Shown one piece after another: positions 1 to 11,556 of a stretch of 64,000 nt of DNA (position 1 is the stretch's first letter; each line of letters opens with the position of its first letter). The notes under the pieces are model-generated. The model was not told where the DNA came from, did not search any database, and was given only the letters and a program-made list of their open reading frames with translations. The position numbers and the translations under genes are program-made. The stretch comes from Plasmopara viticola (Eukaryota > Oomycota > Peronosporomycetes > Peronosporales > Peronosporaceae). The stretch covers positions 1-64,000 of the forward strand of contig MBPM02000170.1 in NCBI GenBank assembly GCA_001695595.3. The letters run 5' to 3'.

Positions 1-1261
1 ACGCAAAATGTATCACACGCACAATATGCTTCACTTATCGTTAAGCCAGCTGAACTAGCATCAGATGCTAAGACAAGAGCTTTTGGTAGTGTAGAAAACG
101 CCGTCAGCGCATGCAAGGTCTATGTAGTGCTCACATAGATGCAAAGACAAGCGTACGTGAGACCATGCTGCTCTTTAAGACTGTATACTCATTGTGTAAA
201 ACATAAATAAATCTTGTATTTGAAAGCAAAGTTTGTGGACACCGTTGATAGCTACGATGAGTACAGAAATTGTGCCTATCGTGCAAATCAGGCTTATCGA
301 AACTTAAGCCTGAGTAAGTGATACTTGTATGCGATTTGGAAATCATTAGCGCTACACAATTCTGCATATAGCTCATCGTATTCAAATTTCGAGACTGTGC
401 GGATGCACATTCCGGCAGGTAATACTCATAGGATACTTGCTCTCAAAACGGTTGCTAGCCAGACCAAAACTCTAAAACCGACTGAACTTCTCTTGGTGGC
501 TATGGAAAATGGTAGAAGCAGTTGTGTATCCATACGGTCGCTTTGTATGCACGAAATGAACAGTACCAATAATTTTCAATGAGTCGCCCAATTTATCAAG
601 TCGGCTTAGGTTCAAAAATAATATGGAATTCAGAGCTTAAATGCTCATAAGCCTTTCAGGTCTAGACCAAAAACTTCAAATTGCAGACTTTCTAGACAGA
701 GTGATATCGCCAGTGAGCCAAAGATCATACGTGGTCAATTTTTGACCATAAAAATAGAATACGTGGTTTCTTTTAAGGATATTCCATTTAATTGCTGCCG
801 CCTTACCCATTATGCATTTACCGTCGGGTATATTGAGCGAATCTTGAGATAGAGAAAGAAACAATATTGTTATTTTCCTAATTACCGCAAAACATGGTGC
901 TATCACTTTGTAGACTGCGTTACGTGCTTCAGTGTAGATAGCTAAAGGCTACTGAGGGCAGCGGTGCTGTCATCGCTCTTTACTCAAAGAAACGGGATAT
1001 AAAGTCTTTGATCTTTGTTTATTCTATACTTTAAAAAATATAGCCTAACTGCAAGAGGTAGTGCTTGTCTTGCTCGTACACTTCACTTATTCGAAGTTTT
1101 CGAATAATATCTGATTTTTTATCAAAAGTCCCACACATCGCGTAGTCAGATAAGTTCTCTTTCCGAATGAGTAGAAGTAGCAACTATTTCAATTGATGCT
1201 AACTGCGCTCTTACAAAGAATCTTTCATATGAATGATTTAAATAGATTACTTAGTAATATT
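1..1261. other. gene-poor stretch, nothing recognised
   Basis: Only short overlapping frames occur on both strands, several of them without an ATG. I see no domain, repeat or RNA gene here. The stretch ends where the first short LINE-derived repeat begins. Confidence 0.5.
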
Positions 1262-1521
1262 TGCTCTCGGGCATCTGCAGGTCTCTAACGAGTCTCACCC
1301 TCGACGCGACGGTCTCCAGCACCGGGCGCCACCTGGGCTCTTACCAGGTCAGAGATAAACAAACTAATGGAAGACCCTCAAGACCTCGGTGCTGGCTGCA
1401 CTGCCCGCCGAACGAGACCCGACGTATGCGGACACCACTCTATGCCGTGGACTAGCCAGATTGAGCCTAGCACGTGCATAACTTGGCAACGCGATGACGT
1501 AATACAATACAATACAATACA
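1262..1521 (+). mobile_element. short LINE-derived element, copy A (5' truncated)
   Basis: This copy begins inside the shared 5' block, at the segment reading GCTCTCGGGCATCTGCAG. It continues through the same middle block (CTGGGCTCTTACCA) and 3' block (GCCGTGGACTAGCCAGA) found in the other copies, and ends in repeats of AATAC. It lacks about 75 bases present at the 5' end of the copies at 28.9 and 55.5 kb, which is the usual sign of incomplete reverse transcription. I could not find a convincing target-site duplication. It codes for no intact protein. Confidence 0.8.
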
Positions 1522-2737
1522 AGACATTACAAATTGGGTGACAGATAGTAGAACGATATTCAGTAACAATGGTTCAATCATAGACATCAGGCTAAGGTCT
1601 TTTGTCAAGAGGGAAACAACCCAGATTGATCGCTAAAGTCTCTAGATAATCTTCCGAGTGAAAAAGGAAGTAAAAAGTAATGACAATCAGGAGGAAGGCA
1701 ATTCTCGGTCCAGTGGCAAATTACCAGGACGCGCATGAAGTTGCGGAGCGAAGCGAATTTTAACGCACGCTAGATTAAGAGCAAGCATCTACAAGTATCA
1801 TCTAGCATACTATCCCCTGGTAATAGTGATTGTCAGACCATGTCGCGTTTCCTGGCAGCTCATTAGTAGTAATTAATGCCACTTTGAGTGACCCTTTTAG
1901 ACTCTCTCCCAACAATATTTACACAAGCCGAATTATATAACTTTTTATCATCAGATGTCATCTAAATGATTCAAAATAGGCTGAATGAGCAATAAAACCG
2001 TCGCAAGACACAAGGCCCTGACTGATTCGTCGTTCTTATCAGCTGATTGTATGACTAGGTACAAGGAGTGTTTTCAAGAAATAATTTATCCTTACTGCGT
2101 CCGAGGAAACGCGACGACATATAAGCCTAAGCACGCTATGACGCCGGATACAGCTTGATCACTCGCAAAGCTCTTTCGCACCGGCGGTCGCGGGTAGCCA
2201 GGTAGACAATGATCCGCCGACCTCGGCACCAGAAAAAAATCTTAAATGCTCCCCTTTACGCCTTGATTGTGAGCCAGTGGCTTGCAATGCCGTGTCAAGT
2301 CGCCCAAGAGGGGGTTCTCACGCTCAGCTGCACCAGACAGCGTGCATCGCACACCGCATGCTCTTACTCAATTTCAACCTCATGCCGCAATCACTTCGAT
2401 ATATAGCTGTGCCTGACGAGTCATCCAATAACTCTTTTGAGACATAGGCGAAAGCATGCTTGATTATAAATCTATCCGATTGTGGTCACCGAGAAACAGC
2501 GTCGGGTGACATAGAATACTTTGGTGCTGGATCTTCTCCCCTACAGATGCTTAGTGAGACGCACGCGTAGCTGCGCTGCAAGATCCACAACAATTTTTTA
2601 AATGCGGACTACCAAACTGCTGAGTGGCTTAGAATTGTGTGCCGTTTCTCGACTTATGAATTGCTTGAGGACGATAAAAGCCCTTTGATGTGATGGCGTA
2701 AAATCACCTCTCCGCCAATGCTTCATTTGCAACGTCA
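1522..2737. other. gene-poor stretch
   Basis: Small frames such as one near 2209-2406 have no recognisable domain and no coding-like composition. Nothing else could be supported. Confidence 0.45.
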
Positions 2738-3142
2738 ATGAATAAAGTGAGCCAAACCTTCGATTTAAAAGATAAGCTAAAGGTTGGTTACCGATATTTA
2801 GTGGACTGCCTAAGCAGCTTCATGCTTCCCACAGAACGTCTTCCGATGCTAGCCGAATTGAGCTCTGCTTGTGGTCCAGTGCTCTTAGCCCTAGTGGCAA
2901 AAGACTTTGTTTTGCTGAAGATGTTGATCACCATAATTGAAAACATTTACAACACCTGGAAGCCTCATCTAAGTTTGCAAAACTTCTTGAAGGAAACGTA
3001 CCTTGTTCACGTCGCCGAGGATACACTTTACGTGATAGTGGCACTCACCCTTTTTTGCAAGAGAAAAGAGAAAAACGATGTCGCTGCGTCCTGCTACGCA
3101 CTAAAAGCTCTTTTGCTTAAATACATCCAAGACTTGTGTTAG
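2738..3142 (+). CDS. unrecognised helical protein or gene fragment (134 aa)
   Basis: An ATG-initiated frame of 134 codons with balanced amino-acid composition, rich in Leu, Ala and Lys, and probably helical throughout. A segment reading PVLLALVAKDFVLLKMLI looks like a buried amphipathic helix rather than a membrane span. I do not recognise a family. It is one of the few frames in the first 9 kb that reads like protein. It could be the last exon of a gene whose upstream exons have decayed, or an isolated remnant. No opposing frame of similar quality overlaps it. Treat as hypothetical. Confidence 0.4.
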   Translation: MNKVSQTFDLKDKLKVGYRYLVDCLSSFMLPTERLPMLAELSSACGPVLLALVAKDFVLLKMLITIIENIYNTWKPHLSLQNFLKETYLVHVAEDTLYVIVALTLFCKRKEKNDVAASCYALKALLLKYIQDLC

Positions 3143-3898
3143 TGGCTTTACTTCAAGCGCTAATGAATACCAACACTGACGATTTCGACTGTCTCCTTCA
3201 CTCATGATGTGGGCGTTGCAAGATCGAGAAAGACAGGCTTTGTCCATCACATTTCGACTTTCAAGCGTGTATTTAAATCGTGTCATGATCATTTTTTGCG
3301 ACTCACGCCCTCCAGTACAGAAGCTATGGCACTCTAAACTCAAATTCAGATTTTGGTCCAGCTGATGGGCCTATGCATAGTCCACAGTCGAGATCTTGAG
3401 TCTATACGGTTAGCCTTTCATGACTTTAGATGGTGCAATAAAGCATTAGTTCTGACGGCAGTAACATCGATAAATTTATAAAGTCCATTTCTTTTATTTA
3501 CATTGGGTATTCTACTCTTTTCAAATTAGCATAATACTTTGAGCATTGTAACTTTCAGCCATTTTGTCGCTCTTCAGACTTAAAGACTTTGATTTTCTTG
3601 CGCATTTTAGGAGGCTAAATCAGAGCCATTATGCGGTGGCGCTAACGGAGTGTAGGGTTAACCATAAGGATCGGCGAAAATTTTGTCGATGCATAGATAG
3701 CATTGTTTTATACAAGCCCAATAAACAATAACGTGCACTTAATAAATGCGGACACAAAGTGCATAACACGTCTTAATCGATTCAAGTAACTCACCCTTCC
3801 GAATTACCAAGATTTGCACGATAATATCAGCCTAATACAAGCACACTAATTTACTCTTACCGATAATTCCGTGAAGCAGAGACCTAATTTGAGTCAAC
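3143..3898. other. AT-rich intergenic stretch
   Basis: No frame with recognisable content. The stretch ends at the target-site duplication of the next LINE-derived repeat. Confidence 0.45.
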
Positions 3899-3910
3899 TG
3901 ACTATGTTTT

Positions 3911-4216
3911 GGGTGACGCCCTCCTTCCAAGCGCGGGGGCTAAATGCTCGCGCGCTTCGGGCAGGTGCTCTCGGGCATCTGCAGGTCTCTAATGAGTCTC
4001 ACTCTCGACGCGACGGTCTCCAGCACCAGAGCGCCACCTGGGCTCTTACCAAGTCAGAGCTAAACAAAATAATGGAAGACCCTCACGACCTCGGGGCTGG
4101 CTTCACTGCCCGCCGAACAAGACCCGACGTATGCGAACACCACTCTATGCCGTGGACCAGCCAGACTGAGCCTAGCACGTGCCTAACTTGGCAACGCGAT
4201 AACGTAATACATTACA
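3911..4216 (+). mobile_element. short LINE-derived element, copy B, with 12-bp TSD
   Basis: A 306-bp insertion bounded by an exact 12-bp direct repeat, TGACTATGTTTT, at 3899-3910 and 4217-4228. Inside, the 5' block (GGGTGACGCCCTCCTTCC), the middle block and the 3' block are joined in the order seen in the other short copies. The end is GTAATACATTACA, so its tail unit is ATTAC like the longer relative at 13.56 kb, not AATAC. The exact duplication shows insertion by target-primed reverse transcription and a fairly recent date. A 135-codon frame runs through it, but it is a by-product of the three joined blocks and not a gene. Confidence 0.9.
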
Positions 4217-4228
4217 TGACTATGTTTT

Positions 4229-4921
4229 CGAATTTAAAGTCGAGGATGCCAGCAAGAAACAGGACATTTACATCCTGATATACATGTTACTACACCCTCT
4301 TAAAAGTGATGCCTGCTCCCAACCTGTACTTCTTATGACAATTCTTTACCGCTGATTGCATGCCGCTAAGCGAGTCATTTTACTCGAATGATCAACGAAG
4401 ACAATAAAACTCGTGCTACTTGTCGATTCCCTCCACAGGTAATTGGCAAGGGCAAGTCACTTTATTGAATTAGCCAGCTCATGATGATTTTGGCTCTGTT
4501 CAGAAACCATGCTCTTTAAAAACACTATCTAAATGAATATTATTCTCCGTGTCGACGATGTACTCATCTACGTTATCCTATTCGTGCAAGCGCTTTAAGG
4601 TGGACAATTTGGGGCTTGTACACCGAACTTTTCGTGCTCTGTACGCAGACGGACAAAATTATCATCAAAGGTATGTCCGGACCTGAACAATTATAACAAT
4701 ATACAATTGAACGTTGCAGGCAAGACATCCCACTCCTTAAGAGCATATCGCCATGAGTGCTAAAATGCGGTTAATGTTATGACCCTTTCTCGTACGAGAA
4801 ATTGATCCTACCCGTCGACTAAGTCGGGTGCGAAGCACACTTTAGATTCCACTATGCTGTTTAGCAGCAGCGTCTTTTCGCAAAAAAGTGTCTGTGACGG
4901 GTTGGTGGCTGTATTTAGCCT
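4229..4921. other. gene-poor stretch
   Basis: No coding-like frame longer than chance and no repeat recognised. Confidence 0.45.
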
Positions 4922-4975
4922 GTGGCGCATCGTACACATTCAATGTCAGGACATTGAATGTGTACGATGCGCCAC
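4922..4975. repeat. perfect 26-bp inverted repeat with 2-base spacer
   Basis: The left arm at 4922-4947 and the right arm at 4950-4975 are exact reverse complements, separated by AG. The arm begins GTGGCGCATCGTACACATTC. As RNA it would fold into a long unbroken hairpin; as DNA it could extrude a cruciform. It lies directly upstream of the degenerate tandem array at 5.03-5.67 kb. There is no obvious gene to which it would act as a terminator. Confidence 0.9.
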
Positions 4976-5029
4976 GTGTCATTGCTTTTCTTCGCTTGTA
5001 ATACCTTGATGAAATGTAATTATGCTAGT

Positions 5030-5672
5030 CACGGAATGCGGCGAATGTTGTTTTCGACAAGCGTTTCTCGGTTGTTATTGTTTCGCTCCACGCACATTTG
5101 CAATTTCTCAATTGTGGTGCCTCGGGCGAAAACCGATCATGTCATACATGGCATTCAGTAGGTGTTGTCTTGTTGGCAGAATCTTGCCTCAAGTGCCTTG
5201 GCTGATAAGCAAACATGCCATTCACGGCATGCAGCGGGTGCTGTTTTTTAAAGCGTTGATCACGAACCAACGCGTTACTCTATGTGCATTGTCGCTTAAT
5301 TCCCCTCACGCCTTGTAAAGTCACCCAAACCATTCATGGATGCTAATTTCTGCGAGCACAGCACAGTTAGTAACGTAACTTCATCTACTTCGATAGGTCC
5401 TCTGTCCCAATACCGGACCAAAAGCCGACCAGGCCATTCACGGCACGCAGTCTGTGTTGTTCTCTACATGCACTCCACCAAAATCTGTGCTCCTTTTCAC
5501 GCGTATATCCTCGCGTTAATGCCTTCGCTAAAAGGCAGCTTTAATCTTTACGGCATGCAGTGAATGCTGCCACTGCTCCACGATGATATGTCAGTTTAGG
5601 CGCAATAGTAGAGGCTCGCCTTTTTATGCCTTCGCTTTATGTAGTGAACAGCATGCAGCGAGTGCTGCTTTT
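5030..5672 (+). repeat. degenerate tandem array, ~105-bp period, about seven units
   Basis: A core resembling CACGGCATGCAGCGGGTGCT followed by a T run recurs near 5030, 5146, 5221, 5332 (weak), 5437, 5547 and 5645. Spacings are about 116, 75, 111, 105, 110 and 98 bases. The flanks of the core also share words such as AAGCGTT and ATGCCTTCGCT. Short frames cross the array but change frame from unit to unit, so I do not think it is coding. It reads as an old satellite or a decayed tandem repeat. Confidence 0.6.
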
Positions 5673-5679
5673 ACGAGCA

Positions 5680-8600
5680 TTTCCCAGGATTAAGTGCCGC
5701 TTCACAATTGAGACTGTCTACAAAGCTACCGTTAGTGCTCATTTTTGACATACCAACGCCAAATACACTGATCAGTCCAATACAGTGTCAACGCCAATCG
5801 AGCGTCTTCCTCCTAGCGAAGGGGGATCGTAAATCTCCAAATGTCTTTTAGGATCAACTTAGATGGTACTCAAGATCTTTGATCTCTGAGCAAAAAAGAT
5901 CAATAGAGATGAGATCATGACTCGTATTGAGGCTCATGAAGTGGTGTAATCCTAAATGTCAATACGAAAGCAGAATCTAGTCTCGAGTAGCTGGCAAATG
6001 AGCTGTACATCACGGCATATTGTATACAATTGTCATTAGTATCTTGGACAATAACTATGAAATATTCTGAGCCACTGTTTTATTGCACACCCAAATGATC
6101 ACATTTTGTATCTGAAGGATATCAATAAGTATTTGCATAAAGACTAACACTTACTCTTGGGGTCATGTGCTTAGCAATTTGCGACTCCTATTGGATCTAA
6201 GCACATTTGGATGCGCAGTAACCTCCGTCATCACTTAGATTGTGAGGATGCTCCCTAATCATGAGACCGCTTCGTTCAAGCATTAAGAAATGGATGACAT
6301 AGTTAATTGTACGGCGGAAATGAATCATTGTTCAGAAAAAATTGAAGCCGCTCCTAGTGAGCGCAAAATCCTTCGAAAAGCAGAAAAGATATAGCATATT
6401 TACCTTTCCGATCAAAGTCAAAATATCCTTTGGGAGCAACAGAGGACGGCAAAGGTAGTTCAAGTTCGGTATCTTAGCAGGCTGATGTGCACTTCCTCGA
6501 TTGAGGTACCCGAGGTAAATTGAAATATTGACCACTATTTATGCGCAGCATGTGAACCGTATTTACGTGCATCCTACCAAGGAAAAAAGAACTTGTAGAC
6601 ATTGTCCAACACTTAAGAGCTCTTCAGAATGAGAGGCTTGAAATCCTCCTTCCAGGACATAGTCTTTATTAACGGACTGCGTACGTTCGCGGCTTCACCA
6701 AATCTAATTTATTGATGCTGTAGAGGAGGCATTGACTTCCGGGTTTAATAATCAGAGAATAAAGGAAAAGTGACAGAGCCAGAGCTCATCGGTCGCTAAA
6801 CACCCACAAATCTCGGCTACGCTGTTGATGCGGAGGAAGACAGAGTTCTGAGCGGCTGGTCACCGTATGACATCCATCATTGCGGCTGGGACATCGTATA
6901 TGTTAAGCATTAAAGTTCAGCAAGTCAAAAAAAATTATTTATCAAATAGTCGTCTAGTATGTCGCAGAAATCAAAATTTGACAGAAAGGTCAGGGTAACT
7001 CACCTTGAAAACCCGCAGTTCTGTCGGGCCTCGGGAAGAAATGCAAATTCGACAGAGTTTTACCCTAAAGAATTCTGGGCTTTATAACAGGGCCGTGCTT
7101 ACAAACCTGCCTTGCTGGTGATTTACAATAGTCGCAAGATTTCCAAGAAATATAGATTTCTCTAAATCGTCAAGCGTAATCGCTTGACGCTAATCTGACG
7201 AATAAATCAGTATTGTGCTTATTTACAACGACCTCACCTGCATGACAATTTACAACTCGCTTAACGATAGGAACGAGGATCACTATATGTAGAAGCCTGA
7301 TGAACATAAGGTTTCCCCGACTAATAAAAGGGCAACACGTTGCTTGTGTCACGCTCCCACTTCTAGATAGGTCCGTGAAGAAATTGCCGCCGCAGGTGTT
7401 TTAGCTCCATTATGTAGGTTGAGTGCTAGAAGCGTAATTGATTGCATCATGCGTCTTCATATATATATAGGTCTTCGTACCAATGACGTGGGATGGACCA
7501 GTTGAACTCGCTTACACGTCGGCTTCTTTACGGAATTGCCAATACCGGTAAGCGGTTGAGAGATCATAAGTTTGGCTATGTCTTTGGATGGATAAATACA
7601 CGAATATGATGATATATGTGGCTGCTGGATAGAGATTGAGCGTTAAATACATGTTTCAGCGGTATCTATGGGTACGATGATTTCTTACTATGGCTTTTTG
7701 AATACGACAATGTCGGATAGAGACCTGCCTTCTACCGCTGCAAATTTGCGAGTACTGCTCCACCCATTGGATTTTCGCTTGCCAATGTTGATAATAGAAT
7801 ATCCGCCGATAGATAGCCAAGCAAAAAAAAATCACAACGTGCTTGAAGACGCATTGCGGTGTATGTACGTTGAGTGAGGCCGAGTGACTATCTGTAGTTG
7901 AGTTTGCACTCATTGATGGGGTCTGATCATCAACATGTTTTTTACAGACTACAGCACTAATGTCCTGTTATTTTTTCGAGGCTTTATTTCTTGAAGAAAA
8001 GTGAAGAAAAGTTTTTATAGAAAAAAAATCACATCCCTAATTTGAGCATCAATTATCCGACTCTGCGAAACCTGATTACGCATAATCAGAAGGGCAACGG
8101 ATGCTACCAATACATCCAAAAAGAATAGTTAACAGTTTCGAGATTTGACATCAAGACAAAGGCAAGAGCAGCTTTGCTGTGGTCCTTCTAGACAAAAGCA
8201 CTTTCTGATTAAGTGCGATTTGATGCAGAGGCGTTCTTTGAATGACGCAAGCTTCTTATGATGCGGTCATTTTTCCCACTTTATAATTTTTTTTGGCTCA
8301 TTTGAGCGGCTTCGTCATAATAGGCTCTCGCGCTTTCGATCTAGAAGTAGCGGTGTTTCTTAGACATGTTGCAATCTTTAATCGGCACGTATATGGTGAA
8401 AGTAAACCTTTCCCGCGCATAAAGCTCAAGCTCTTGAAATCTAGCCTTAGACGGTGCTGAGGCCGAGACGTATCTGAGATATACACCGCGGAAGCAAATT
8501 GCATTCAGCCTTACAGAACGACTTTGTATAGTTATGCTAGGTTTGAGTCACAGCATCTATGATGTTTTACCGGAATCTCTGTTCAAACGGTGGCGATTAC

Positions 8601-9500
8601 AAAGCGAAGGGGTAGATACAAGCCATCCTTATCTCAAGTCTTTTCACGACGCCGAGCAAAAGGCCTATGCGCGATAAATGTGGTGCTAAATGCACATGCA
8701 TAGCTGCTGTAAAGCCTTGCTGGATCATATACTTTTTTCGGGCCAAAATCTTTACATACATGCTACGCAAGGAGTTTTTCGAAGAGCTCTCGTGGCGCGC
8801 GAAACATATTAGTGTTCCACTCGGCGCCATGGCCTGCATCGCCCGAAGTTAGCTTAAGCATAAAAAATTTCTCCGCCTCGTTGGGCTTGTTGTCCAGATG
8901 TTGAGCGGGCCCGACGACTTGCGTCGTCCTCAGCAGGAGCGAGTCGCAAGCTCATCTCCCAGTGCGTTGGACATTGGTCCCACCACCAAAGATTGTTGTT
9001 TTCGAAACATTGCTCTTCCTCTTGACAACAAAATGTATCTCTCTAAACTACACTACAGCCTTTCTTGTTGTTACAAATTAGGACTTTTAGATGGTAAGGA
9101 TAGTAACGACTACTCTCCGAGCGGTGAGAGTTCTTAAAATCGCTTTTATAAAGCTGGATTCCTTCGCAGCTTGTGCGACCAAAAATTTATTCAAGACCCC
9201 GTGGTGGTCTTGCCATTTTTATTGCCCGCAGGTGGGCGGCCGGGTGAGAAAGGTGCTCTTTCATCGACGTAGTGAACTTCTTGATCCTCATTTAGCGTTT
9301 TTTTTTTTAAGCTGCAGTCTATTGCACAACTCTACTTTTCGAAATCGGATATTTGAAAAGTCACCAATGCCTTGTTCGAAGTACTAAGAAACCGTAGTCA
9401 AATCAGCCTCGGTTTTAAGGTTTTTTAGCTTATGTGCATTCAAATAGCATCTACTCGATCTTATAATGATACCAAGTATACATTTTTACCTGCGTTCAAA
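5680..9500. other. long gene-poor stretch
   Basis: Frames of 60-100 codons occur on both strands (for example 7668-7877, 8667-8852 and 8898-9137) but none has a recognisable domain. I see no RNA gene or clear mobile element. The stretch ends at the tail of the coiled-coil gene. Confidence 0.45.
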
Positions 9501-9503
9501 ACG

Positions 9504-11436
9504 TCAACCTCCTTTTGATGTATTAGAGAGGCTGGCGTATGGCGACAAATATGGCTGTGCGGTTGCTCCAGTTCTAGCTGCAGAGTTCTGTAAATTTTGA
9601 ACCTCTTTCAAAAACTTGAAACTGGTCTGGCTTGGAGCTGGTGACAGAGGGAGAAAACCATCCAATTGGTGTGCCTCCGACGTTGCATGATTTGTAGCTT
9701 TCGGTGTCGTAGGTTGACTGAGATTTGGCAAAAACGTTTGCCGTCCTACGACATTCGAGCTCGACTTGGGGCGCTCAGCACTGAACGAAGTCGCAGGTGA
9801 ACCACCTTTGCATCTCCAACCCTCCTTTTTCCATAGTAAGAACCTGTCCAATCGTTTTCGAAGCTTGGTGCCATTTCTTGGTAATTTTAACCTTTTCCAT
9901 CGTTTGCAAAATCAAATCCCGTTGGATTTTCGTTTGCATGGCCAAGTGCTTTCGACGAGTCACAAGCGATTCCTTTTCATTGAGCATCTGTTGCGTACGC
10001 GCTTCCGTGTCGTGTAATTTTCGCATCATTTCTAATCGTTGGTACTCTTGCACGCGTTTCATACGCTCGACTTTGTCCATCTTGAGCTGGGCTTGTACTT
10101 TGCGATACTCACACCGCAATCTTCGTTGCTCTTGTTGCTGTTGCTGCACTTGTTGTAAATTGCGATCCATTTCCTGTTGACGCTCAAGGATTTCTTGCTT
10201 CTTTCGCGCTTCTTCCCGTCGTGTTTCCTCCAACACGAGCAACCTTTTCCTCTCCACTTCTGCTTGTTGTTGTAATTGCAATGCTCGTATCCGTCGTTCC
10301 TCTTCCTCGTGCTCTTTTCTCGCGACGTCACTCGCTTCTTGCTTTTTCTGCATCTCTCGTTGCCGTTGTGCTTCCAGTCTCTTCGAAGCCTTGAGATTTT
10401 TTTGTATCCGTTGCATAACTTCCCGTCGTCGTACTTCCATACCAATCGCTCGTTCCGCACGTTGCTTTTCCACCGTTTCTTCCCGTGCTTTCTCGGCCAC
10501 CTCCAACTCGTGCAGTCGCTTTTGCACTTCCAATTGTTGCGCACGCAACAGCTTTTCCGTCTGCGCTCGATGCTCTTCGGCTTTCAGCTTGCGTTCTTCT
10601 TCCCGTTCTTTGGCTTCAAGGCGTCGCACTTTATCTTGTTGCGCCTTTTCCTCGGCAAGTGCTCGGTCGCGAGCGGCCAATTGCAGTGTAAGTTCTTTGC
10701 GTCGTGCTTCTTCAATATCAAGCTGAGCTTTCTTTTGCAACTCTCGTGCACGTTTATTCGCTGCCACTTCTTGCGCAAGACGCACCTTTGAACGCTCCAT
10801 GGCTTCGTGTTGGCGTCGCTCCCGTTCTACTTTCTCAGTCGCTTCTTGTTGCAGTCGATTCATTTTCATTTCAAACTCGAGCATTTGTTCCAATTCGCGC
10901 TCTTGACGCTGTCGAACTTTTTCCAGTCGCCGGCGTTCAATATCCACCAATGCAAAAGACCCTTTCCGACTCGATGCGATTGAGCTCGATGCTTTGTTAC
11001 CCTTCACTTTCGACAAATAAACGCTTTCGGCTTCGGCAGCCACCACCTTTTGCTTTTCACTTCGTACCACTTGCATCTCTTCATGTCTTCGTAACGCATA
11101 CGCTTCGTGACGCATCCGTTGCACTGCCGCTGTGACTTCAGCGTCATAGAACGAGTCGAAATCACGAAGTTTTAACGTTTCTGGATTCACACCAGAGCGT
11201 AGACAAGCTTCCGCGGATCGTGGAGTGAGCACAATGCGCTCAGGTGGTGGATTGAGGCCACACGATCGAGCTTTACTTACTGATTCAAACACGTCTTCAA
11301 TCGTCAAAGCTCGTGGCTTGAGCTTGCGAGTCTTGGCCGTTGGTGTCGCTTCAACATGATCGTCTCGAGTAATTGTCTCGAGATTTAAATGCATTTCACT
11401 TGCTGGGATGACTACATCCTGCGACTCGACGTGCAT
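9504..11436 (-). CDS. long coiled-coil protein, CCDC177/DUF4659-like, one frameshift near the C-terminus
   Basis: The ATG chosen is at 11434-11436, giving a protein starting MHVESQDVVIPASEM; the open frame reaches further upstream only through a GTG. Residues ~60-90 contain PERIVLTPRSAEACLRSGVN. From memory this resembles the N-terminal signature of CCDC177-type proteins. About 400 residues of charged heptad-rich coiled coil follow, heavy in Glu, Arg, Gln and Lys. That frame stops at 9775. A second frame overlapping it, ending at 9504, continues with a coding-like Ser/Pro/Thr/Asn-rich tail (for example SAERPKSSSNVVGRQTFLPN). Reading one A fewer in the five-A run near 9835 would join the two, so the gene is probably longer than its open frame. 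The role is unknown; coiled-coil proteins of this sort are often flagellar or cytoskeletal. The GTPase gene lies 120 bp upstream on the same strand. Confidence 0.8.
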
Positions 11437-11556
11437 GGTAATGAACGCTTTAAGACTCTTGAAATAGAAGTAGGCATTGTATTTGACACGAATATAAAAG
11501 GAAATGGAGTTATTTTCGACACGCACGGTTTCACTGGGTTCCGTCCATTTGCCATG

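Noticed and set aside
3871..4278. A 135-codon frame through the short LINE-derived copy B
   Set aside because: It spans the element junctions and the flanks; the same peptide pieces recur in other copies in changing context, so it is a by-product of the repeat.
9780..9860. A small intron joining the two frames at the end of the coiled-coil gene
   Set aside because: Available GT-AG pairs give introns of only 19-39 bases, or the wrong phase; a one-base indel in the A run is simpler.
10059..10791. Several frames of 110-170 codons antisense or out of frame to the coiled-coil gene
   Set aside because: They are low-complexity shadows of the repetitive coiled-coil coding sequence (Cys/Ser/Arg- or Lys/Arg-rich) with no independent support.
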